Shown: positions 55,511 through 64,000 of the stretch, piece after piece
Numbering within the stretch: the first letter of the stretch is position 1
Layout of the letters: every line of letters begins with the position of its first letter
Source of the DNA: Heliocidaris erythrogramma
Lineage: Eukaryota > Echinodermata > Echinoidea > Camarodonta > Echinometridae
DNA length: 64,000 nucleotides
Direction: 5' to 3'
Assembly: GCA_025617745.1 (NCBI GenBank)
Contig: CM046869.1
Location: 16,449,168 to 16,513,167 of the forward strand
Translations under genes and position numbers: made by a program
Notes under the pieces: model-generated
What the model was told of the DNA's origin: nothing
The model's database searches: none
The model's input: only the letters and a program-made list of their open reading frames with translations

Positions 55511-56589
55511 AGAATTTTAAAAAAGGTTATAAAAAGTTCTAAAAGAAAGGGGTGGCACACTGGGGGGGGGGTTGAGACAGAGACAAAGTAAAGAAAGAAA
55601 AAGGGTCACATTTAACTTTGAAATAAAGGTACATGTATATGTTCACAATTAAAAGATTCTCAAACTTGGCATCAATGCGAAATTTGCCCCTCAAGATAAT
55701 GATGATAATGATTATACACCCCCCCCCCCCCCCACTTTTTTTGATAACTTTATCCTACTGGTCAAAGATAGTAAATTTATTAATTTCTTTGAAAAATTAC
55801 TTGTTATGAATGTAAAAGTTTTTCTCTTAAATCGTGAGATGTGATAAATGTGAACAATATGTATTTATCTTCTTAATAACTACGGTGTACAACTCGTTGA
55901 ACTCGACCACGTAATGTTATTTAAGTGGAACGAAGTTAACCCTTTTGTGTTGACGATCCTGTCAATTTGCAATTAATCACATGTTGGGACCTAATTATCA
56001 TAAAGATTTAATGACACCATATGAATGACGCCCATTCGTCAATTATCGATGTGCTGTATTAGCCAAGTGCTGAATACATTAGCATACATGAATAGATTAA
56101 GCGGATTTGACCTTTCTTAATGCGCATGCGTGACACTGGTCCACATTTATATTTTACTTGCTTGTAAAGCATACACACGTTAGGGAGCATCGTACAAAAT
56201 GAATAATGCATAGGGGCTTCGGGCGCGTTCAAATCGTGCCCAAATGTTACAGCGTAATGGCGGCCGCTTTAGGGGCTTGGCAGAGATCCATTGAGCAATG
56301 TTAAAAAGTTGCAGTTCGTCGTCATGCAATGACATTATGTACATTTCTGAGTGCGTGTGGACAAGTAATGTCATTTTGGTGTAAAATATTCACTCGTGTA
56401 GTGAGTTCCTCAACAAGCTATTGTTTGTGTATGTTTCGGGTGAAAGGGCATCACGGCAAAATAAAAAAAGGGGCAGCCACAAGTTGCCGCAAGTATCGTA
56501 TTTTTAGAGGGGCATTGCGGCAAGTTGAAGGGGCATTGCGGCAAATTGCCTTTTGCCGACCGGGTAATTCAAGCCCTGCACCACTGAAA
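55511..56589. other. No gene seen
   Basis: AT-rich non-coding DNA with a poly-C run near 55718. A GGGGCATTGCGGCAAGTTG word is repeated at about 56510-56550. Confidence 0.4.
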
Positions 56590-57250
56590 TCGTGTGGCAG
56601 TGGTCATTTGTGTATCTTCGTACTATGGCGAATCTTTTGATATAGGTTTCTTAGGGTTTCCTTTCCAGCTGAGATTCTAGCTCAATATTGAGAGCTAGGG
56701 AAGTTTAGGGGCGTCTGGCAAGCACTCCCCACCACTTAAAACGTCTGGCATTGTCCATTCATGTATCTTGGGAATATTGCGAATCTTTTGATATAGGTTT
56801 CTAAGGGTTTCGTTTCCAGCTGATCTAGCTCAATTTTTGGACCCCTTTGGGGCGTCTGGCGGCCACCTCCCACCACTTAAATCGTCTGGCAGTGGTCATT
56901 TGTGTATCTTTGGACTAAGACGAATCTTTTGATATAGGTTTCTTAGGGTTTCCTTTCCAGCTGATCTACCTCAATATTGGGGGTTGGGGCACTTTAGGGG
57001 CGTCTGGCAAGCATTCCCCACCACTTAAAACGTCTGGCATTGTCCATTCATGTACCTGGGGACTATGGCGAATACTTTCTAAGGGTTTCCTTTCCAGCTG
57101 ATCTAGCTCATTTTTTTGACCACTTTGTGACCTCCCCCTGGCCACACCCACCACATAGAACATGCCAGACGGTCAATTCGTTATATCGGACTATGCGATC
57201 TTTACATCCATGCACATGAAAATTGGTTTCCTTTCCAGCTAGGTTGACCC
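56590..57250. repeat. Tandem repeat, about 146-bp period
   Basis: Four to five units marked by CTTTTGATATAGGTTTCTWA, TTTCCAGCTGATCTAGCTCA and GGGGCGTCTGGC; units degrade toward the right. Confidence 0.8.
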
Positions 57251-57559
57251 CCCCTGGCTCCCGGACTAAGATGATGAAGTGCCTATTGCAAATCTGGCTA
57301 AATGTGGTTTTGGAAGGAGACAGTGACATATACATGTAGATATGAATGAAAGTCTGGAAATTGACAACTCAAGTTGCACGACTTCAGTTAAAAGATTTTG
57401 GGGAATGTAAATTTTAATAGTTTTACTGTGTGACAGAGAAATTTGAAATAAAAACAACATGAAATGTTGAAAAAAAAATGTCAAAATATAGAGGTTACTT
57501 TACAAAATACAAATAATGGACTTCTTTCAACAATTTTCTTACATCAGTAACAGCATTTC

Positions 57560-58090
57560 ACCTTGAAAACTAAGGCCGAAAGGGTGAACTAGTTCTCTAT
57601 TGCAGCCTGTAGAACTCAGGAGTAGTACCACGTCCACACACACCGATGGGTGCTATGCCAAAACTCATTATTGTGTATACAATAAAGAGTACATAAGCCA
57701 TTTTTGTGATCTTTTTAATAAATTTCGCATAAATTATCATAATTTGAGACAAAATTTCAAAATTCCGAGAAGTTCAATGAACCTCATGAAAGTCTTTCAG
57801 ATGGAACAACAAAAATCGAAATCGGTCAAATGAGGGAGAAGCAATTTTTGTGATTTTTGAGAAATGCGCATAAATTAGCATATTTAATGAGTTTCGAAAT
57901 TCTGTGTAGAAGTTTCGAATCCCCCACCTAGTGCTATCATATAAAGCAAACGCAATTAAAATCGGGTAAGAAATGGCGAAGAGGAAGCATTTTGAAATTG
58001 TGGACGGACAATAGACGAAGGACGACGGACGCCTCGCTGCGGCATACAAGCCATAAGCTCATCTGGCCCATTCGGGCCGGATGAGCTAAA
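57560..58090 (-). mobile_element. Possible Helentron-like family 4, 5' end
   Basis: On the minus strand the unit starts AGCTCATCCGGCCCGAATGG, which forms a hairpin with GGGCCAGATGAGCT. It then runs through a GTCCGTCGTCC block as in family 3, and non-coding text with ATAAATTATCATAATTTG-like units. The 3' end was not identified. Confidence 0.5.
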
Positions 58091-58553
58091 AATCAGAGGT
58101 CAACACCTAACACCGACTGCTTTTTTTTTCAATTCATAGTCGGTGTTAGATCACAATTTCGCAGCAAAATAGACACTAACAGTTTTAGTAACACCAAACA
58201 CCAACACGAGGGTGAAATCATATCAGCAAGCAATGGTCATATTGACCATTAGGATCATATACATGTGTGTATACTGGGTATTGGGGATACAGATGTAATT
58301 TTGTTTGAAATGGAGGTTTTTGTGGGCAAACTGATACTTAAGTATCATTCTTTAGATTTTAAGTTATCAGTTCGTTAAGATACAAAATGTAGAAAGTTAT
58401 AAAAACTTACATTTACAGCCCTCTTTTTGGTATTTGCTACCCACACCTCCATACGGATGACGACTGCTCTCAATATGTTGCGCACTAGTGAGGCCGCTCT
58501 ACATGGTTACGCACCGTAGATACGTACGCAGAATGTTACGCACACAAGCTATT
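58091..58553. other. No gene; small inverted repeat
   Basis: CTAACACCGACT and AGTCGGTGTTAG form a small hairpin at 58107-58150. Otherwise non-coding. Confidence 0.4.
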
Positions 58554-58691
58554 CTACGAAGACCTGGAAGGGCCAAACTGACGACGTAAAAAAATAGAAA
58601 ATATTACGTACGCACGTAGTAATTATTACGTACGTACGTAATATTTTTAATTTTTTTACGTCGTCAGTTTGGCCCTTCCAGGTCTTCGTAG
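58554..58691. repeat. 138-bp near-perfect palindrome
   Basis: Arms of about 63 bp starting CTACGAAGACCTGGAAGGGC and ending in ACGTACGTACGT, differing at only a few positions, with a centre of about 10 bp. No TSD was identified. Confidence 0.9.
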
Positions 58692-59079
58692 GAGATCGAC
58701 GAACCGATCGCGCCGGTACTACTACGAGCGCTGAGGGCTCCCTTCATCATAATCGTGAAAAATACAAACTGGATGCTGACGGGACAGTCTCGATAGCAGT
58801 TATCGACAAAAAGGACCCAAAATTTCAGGAAACCCTCTTCAAAGGTCACAAAACAACCTGGTAAGTTTTAATCATCTTTTATTCAACATAAGTATTTGGA
58901 TTTAAGTAAACTGCAATATAGGAGTTTCAATTAAATATAGCCAAAAATGCACAGTGATGCAGTTTAGGTATGGGATGTGTGTTGGCTGCGTTACTACACA
59001 GTCGGCAATGGCGTGTACCTATGAGTGGTCACACCACGAATAGTGGTCATATTGACCACTACGAATACAAAATGCAAAA

Positions 59080-59748
59080 ATAGTTTGTATTTTCTGTCGC
59101 GTGTAGTAAAGGTATGGGGGGGAAATAAGATAAATATTTTAAATACCTTGCTTTCAAATTCCGCCCTTAAAAATCTCACTCCTACCTCAAATGGCCGTTA
59201 AGAAGAACTTTTGATATTTTCAGCAAAATCCAAAGTCAAAATCTTGTCCAAAACCGGAGAAATCCCCGCCGATTTGTTTCGCGATCGCGTGTTGTTTACA
59301 TACTGCCGATGTCTTAGACTAAAATCGGCCAATAAAATTTTTGTCCACGAAGAAACTCGGGATCGCAAGCGCGCACCGATCTTTACGATCGCGCACACAG
59401 AAAATCGGGAACTTTCCGTGTATGCCACATAGGGACCGAATTTTTAAGGACAAAACTCTTTTGGGGAGATGTCAGCGCCCGCGGCGACCAGGAAATGTAC
59501 ACAATGACTCCGATAGCTCGTTTCGCGAAAATCAACAGTAAATTACGGATTTGATTTTTGGAAATATCTTTTCCAACATCGGTGAGTTGAATTTATTGTA
59601 TTTCTTGGATATTTAGTGGTCAGTTTTTGTAAATTAAATGCCGATTTTGAGTGAATGTTTGTGACTTTTGTGCAGTGGTGTTTTAAAAAGTTGAGGTGTA
59701 TGACTGCCTACATTATACACACGAAATATAGGAATGTAGCTATGAGTG
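59080..59748 (+). repeat. Dispersed repeat D, copy 2
   Basis: Same sequence and orientation as 42590-43262, including the CATCG|GTGAGTTG donor-like site. Small indels shorten the open frame seen in copy 1. Confidence 0.7.
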
Positions 59749-59913
59749 CTATGAGTGATGAGTGGTATAGGCCAAGGGCCTAGCCTTAGGCCTACCTTTT
59801 TTCCGATAATTTACTGGGGTCACCGTAACAATTCAGATGAAATATCAAAACAGCATTCAAATTTATATATTTATCATTTAAAATGAAATGGAAATGGTGA
59901 AACAGTGAATTAC

Positions 59914-60031
59914 CTGCAGTAAACGGAAGAGAGAAAAAGGTCCCAGCAAGAAATGTATAAAGAACAACACCAAACTTCATATGTGGGACCGCTCTGCCTG
60001 TCCCGAGATTCGAAGACAGAGAGATAGCCAT
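59914..60031 (-). CDS. Possible first coding exon with signal peptide
   Basis: From ATG at 60031 the frame reads MAISLSSNLGTGRAVPHM, then KFGVVLYTFLAGTFFSLP, a hydrophobic stretch like a signal peptide or signal anchor. It ends at CTGCAG|GTAATTC, a fair donor. An internal Met just before KFGVV could be the true start. No matching downstream exon was found within the window. A plausible 5' exon of a secreted or membrane protein gene, but unproven. Confidence 0.3.
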
Positions 60032-60399
60032 GATCACGCTCACAGTCACAGCACGGCGTCGCCGGTAGCCTTGGTAAACAACGACGCAATTAGCTCCTAT
60101 CCAGTCTGTCACATATAATTTTGTTCGTAAACTGTATACCGGATCGAATAGAAAGCTAGCATTTCACGAGAAATATGCTATTCAAAAGTGAAGTCGCGTG
60201 TGAATACCAGGCATCAATAATCTTGAGAATAAGTTATTTCGTGTAAAAAATGGATCTCAATTCATTGTGTAAATCAGCCCATTCCTATACATACATAGAA
60301 CAGACAGGATTTGAAAATCGATTTTATAGTTATGTCCCGCGGTCTTTTTATGTTACAAAATTACCCATGCATGGTATGGTAGGGCTAATCGTACTAGAT

Positions 60400-60650
60400 A
60401 TTGCTTCTACAGTAATGTATGTATACTAATTTATGCACATATATATTCTCTGAGCACCTAGTGACCAGACCCCAGACGAGCTATTCCATGAACCTGCTTT
60501 TTATAAATGCAATGCTTGGAATTCAGTTTGCATACATTATTTGTAACCTTTTGTAGCTATGCCCGGCAAGCTTTCAGGTTGTCAAGAACAACCTTTGTCT
60601 TTGTTTGAAAGGTATGCATAAAATTTGCATACATTACCGGAGCGATCTAT
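60400..60650. mobile_element. Small MITE (about 240 bp), copy 2, inverted
   Basis: Reverse-complement copy of 8908-9146 with the same landmarks (TCTGAGCACCTAGTGAC, ATTCCATGAACCTGCTTTT, GGTTGTCAAGAACAACCTTTG) in order. The ends extend a little further (GCTYCNGTAATGTATRC). Confidence 0.65.
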
Positions 60651-61805
60651 TGTCTAGTCTCCCTCTCTGCTCCTTCCCACCGCTACAAGTACGTACAAAG
60701 CATGGGAGTCGATCCCGGGGGGGGGGGGGGGGGGGGAATGGTGGGTATATATTTTTTAAAAAAATTGAGGTGGGGAGGGGATGGCCTGTATTATCATCCC
60801 CCAATGTTTTTAGATAGAAAAATGAGAATTATGATACATTAACTTAAAACTAATAATTATCCAAACTCATTATTTGATCTTGAAATACTAACACATTCCT
60901 TGATGATTAGAAGTAAGGAAATAAAAAATGCCATAATTTCAATGCAAAAATATCGAAGAAAATTTGTTCGCTCGCATTGTTATTCTCAATTAAGGGGTTC
61001 GTACATTCCTTCTTTTCATTAAAAAACATTTTGGGATGCTTTAAAATCCAAGTTTTTTTTGGACAGATTTTTGAAAAAGTCCCTGGTGTGGGAGAGGGAT
61101 ACGCCCTCCAACACCCCGGCGCTTGGTCGCTTCGCTCAGTAGCGTATATCTAGGGGGCAAAGGAGAGAAAAAAGGGAGGAAATGAAGAAAAATCATAATC
61201 CTTACAGATTATGCGCCCCCAAATCCGCAGGGTAAATGCACTCTAGAAATCTAGATAGTTTTCGAAGGTTTGAAATTTTCCAAAGCTTGGTCGCTAATCT
61301 CCCTCGCATTTCTTTCAGGATCTCGTAACTTTGCGCCCCCAGTATAAAAAAAGTTTGAAAAAATACAGATGTAATTATACTTTGCTCGCTATATCATTTA
61401 AGTTTCATAATATCATTTAAGTTTCTCTACTCTTTCTCAATCCTATAGGGTTTTCGTTACTTTTGCTCGTAATTGTAGAAGTGAGTGAATCGAAAATTGT
61501 TTATCAATTACCGTATGTATAATATTCGAGCTTCTCTACCGCTCAACTGCCTTTCAATTGCAAAATTTCCTTGGTAAAATGCACCAAAAAATGCATTTTT
61601 AAGGTTAAAAATTGAAATAATAAATGTCGCCTGAAAGAACTACTCAAACTCAGTAATCATTCAGCTAGATATCTAGACTTTAGGGACGAAATAGTTAAGA
61701 CCGTTCTGTTCATTTCATATGTAATATTTCAAGGAAGACGTGAGCCAGCACGGCAAATTGATCTGATTATGTTAATGGAACTATGAAGTTTTCAAACTGT
61801 CTGAA
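60651..61805. other. No gene; poly-G tract
   Basis: Non-coding, with an 18-20 G run near 60718-60736. Nothing else was recognised. Confidence 0.4.
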
Positions 61806-61948
61806 TGTATTATTACCCACGCCGATAAAATCGGCAGGGTTATGTAAAGGGCTCCGTATGTTTGTTTGTTTGTTTGTTTGTTTGTGTACAAGATAACTAC
61901 AGAGCGGGTGAACGAATTTGCACCAAATTTTCAGGGAATGTTCGGATA
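61806..61948 (+). mobile_element. Helentron-like family 2, 5' end
   Basis: ATTACCCACGCCGATAAAAT start, TTTG microsatellite and the GAACGAATTTGCACCAAATT block match 34311-34480. It breaks off at the poly-T tail of the second LINE copy. Confidence 0.7.
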
Positions 61949-63347
61949 GTTTTTTTTTTTTTTTTTAACATAACATAACATATATAATATGCATCCTTAA
62001 TTAACATACTTATTTACATGTAAATAATATGCATATCACAATTATGAACATTCGCAATATAAACATATAAATTATATTACATCACCTAATACAAATTGTA
62101 AAGTACCTACAAATTCAATAACGTATACACAACCGAAAAAAAATAATAACCCTGATTCAGTTAATGGAAAAAAAGAAGAAAAAGCAAAACAAAAACCCTA
62201 TAACTTAAGGATAATCCCTGTACCTCCATACCTAAACTGCCATGCCCCCCCCCCTCCCTCTCCCTCTCTCCCCCTCCCTTTCCCGAACGACATCTCGTCC
62301 CTCAGCGTTCAACCTCCCCTCCCTCCCCCACCTTCCCCCGCCTTCCTATGCCCGATTTAGCTTTGATCCATACTCAGAAATTAACCCTATAAAGATAATT
62401 TCAACAATAAACCAGGCTTACTCTATTCATTAAAATTGCGTCTGCCTCACCATCCCTAGTAAATAAACTTATCCCATTTTCTGAAATGACTTGGTAATAA
62501 TCCTCTCTGTTCCGCTAATTTTCTTTCTTCTTTTTTATCCTCTTGAATTTTTGTCTTTATCTCATTAGAAATAGGGGGTTTTTCTTTTAACTCTACTATT
62601 GATAAATATCATGTACTTTATCTTAATTATTATATGATTCAATAATTGCTCTTCTCCAATATTTGATCCGTGCACACCAATATGAACACCTTTCCAGTCT
62701 ATGTTTGAAATATTGGGAAGTTGAAAAAAGTTACCACATTCATTCCATAATATTTTTATCCGTTCACAAGTAAAAAATAAATGATTATAGGTTTCCTCCT
62801 CTTTATGACAAAAAGAGCATAAATTGTCTGCTATAATGTTAAATAGGTACAAATGTTTTTTGTGTAGACTATATTGTGTAACATTTTAAACTGAAATTCT
62901 CTGAGTCGACTGTTTAAAGTAGACTTCCGAGGTCTCAAAGAAATCAAAGAGGTATCCTTTTTTGAAAAAAATTGCCATTTCCTCTAATTTTTGTATAGCC
63001 TTTGGTTTTTCTGTTCTCATGTTTAACAAAGCCTCATAATATTCTTTTTGATGTAATATCTTGTAGGGAAAAACATTTACCTTTAAATTGAAATTCCAAG
63101 TTCAAACCACTATCTTTGACCGCATAATCATTCTTTTTCAAAAAACCTTTCCAAACATATGGAATATTCTTTAAAATTTCTAATATCTTGTTTATTTCCA
63201 ATTTATTGATCTAGACCCATTCTTTGAAGGTTTGGAATAGATTTCACTTTTCCTTCTTCATCTACAATATGATGGAGTTTATAAACATTCTTTAAGAATA
63301 ATCTTTCATCAAAATAAGTTTCTCCATCCAATCGTATGAACATATTG
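61949..63347 (-). mobile_element. 5'-truncated LINE, second copy
   Basis: Homologous to 15.9-17.24 kb with a few percent divergence. The 3' end has the TTATG repeats followed directly by an oligo-A tail (poly-T at 61950-61968 on this strand), a classic LINE end. The 5' end stops at 63347 in the ORF2 C-terminal region. It keeps the six-A AAAAAAC run that shifts frame in the main copy, plus further small indels of its own. It has landed in a Helentron-like 5' end. No TSD was seen. Confidence 0.85.
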
Positions 63348-64000
63348 TGGCGGAATAGGGGGGGGGGGGTAATAATAAAAGAGGAGGGGCAGAGGAGGAA
63401 TGGATGGGGGAGGAGGGGTGCGAGGCGAGAGAGACCGGAAACGATGGGGTTGGTGGTGGTAATTTGGAAAATGCTTTCTTCCCATACCAGAAGTCGATCT
63501 GGTGATAATAAAATCGGCAAATGGATAGTAAAGGAATCACCGACCCCCAACCTCTCTCCACCCGCCAATCACACGTCGGAGGGCGTTTTCTCTGCCACGA
63601 TCACTTCTCAAAACGGTAAGCTGCCACCATCTAGCCTTTATTAGGAGCACTAGATTCTCCTTCTCTTTATAACCTGTAGTTATGAAGAGAGTTAATTTCC
63701 AGACTTGCCGGTTCACAACAACAGCACTCAAACAATTAAATGTCTTAATTATGCACAAATTACAGCCATCTCATTGGCTCGCTCACTTTGCTCTAATTCA
63801 ACGCGACGCACTCAAACTATTTCACAATTGGTCAACCTTTGACCTGAACCCTAGGATAAACAACATACTCGCGCCCATTTCATCCAAACCATGAGGGGCC
63901 CAGTCCATGTCCACATCGTTCACCACTACCAACTATCGTCTTTATCAACAAGGTGAGCTACAATAATTATCTCAACTTCTCCATTTGATACTCAGTCATT
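63348..64000. other. No gene seen
   Basis: A poly-G tract at 63360, then purine-rich and mixed non-coding DNA up to the window end. Short ORFs match nothing recognised. Confidence 0.4.

Overview
This window reads as repeat-rich intergenic and intronic DNA of an animal, most likely a marine invertebrate deuterostome such as an echinoderm. The signs are intron-split EGF and LDL-receptor class A exons, an L1/Tx1-type LINE, DIRS-like retroelements, Helentron-like elements with asymmetric terminal inverted repeats (TIRs), and foldback elements whose arms are tandem repeats (a layout described for sea-urchin TU elements). No bacterial-type operons, rRNA genes or CRISPR arrays are present. The taxonomic call is inference from repeat style and needs a database search.

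Layout. 1-1.6 kb: part of a broken DIRS-like element. 2.2-3.5 kb: two phase-1/phase-1 exons of a secreted or cell-surface host gene on the minus strand. 3.75-8.26 kb: a hAT-like element with a perfect 8-bp target-site duplication (TSD), itself holding older repeats and a MITE. 8.3-9.8 kb: two tandem-repeat fields. 10.6-13.8 kb: a broken DIRS-like element with gag-like, reverse transcriptase and RNase H parts. 14-15.8 kb: nested MITEs. 15.8-31 kb: one LINE on the minus strand, split by a 5.7-kb Harbinger-like element (TAA TSD) and a 5.1-kb foldback element (9-bp TSD). Removing both insertions rejoins the LINE reading frame exactly.

31.8-36.7 kb: satellite-like repeats, a duplicated exon-like unit, and a Helentron-like element carrying a tRNA-like module, with a second Helentron-like element inserted in it. 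37-41.8 kb: palindromes, a 938-bp foldback element with a 6-bp TSD, and fragments of a third Helentron-like family. 42.6-43.3 and 59.1-59.7 kb: two copies of one dispersed repeat. 44.13-48.03 kb: the most notable object, a 774-codon intact ORF centred between 511-bp inverted repeats. It encodes what looks like a PIN/FEN1-type nuclease with a C-terminal cysteine cluster. 49.2-52.8 kb: a long copy of the third Helentron-like family interrupted by the first. 52.8-61.8 kb: mostly low-complexity DNA, tandem arrays, a near-perfect 138-bp palindrome and a possible signal-peptide first exon. 61.8-63.3 kb: a 5'-truncated second LINE copy. 

Much of the window can be read as a stratigraphy of insertions, several proven by an unoccupied copy elsewhere in the window. 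Only the LINE and the 44-48 kb element encode sizeable mobile-element proteins that look intact or nearly so. The others look non-autonomous or broken.
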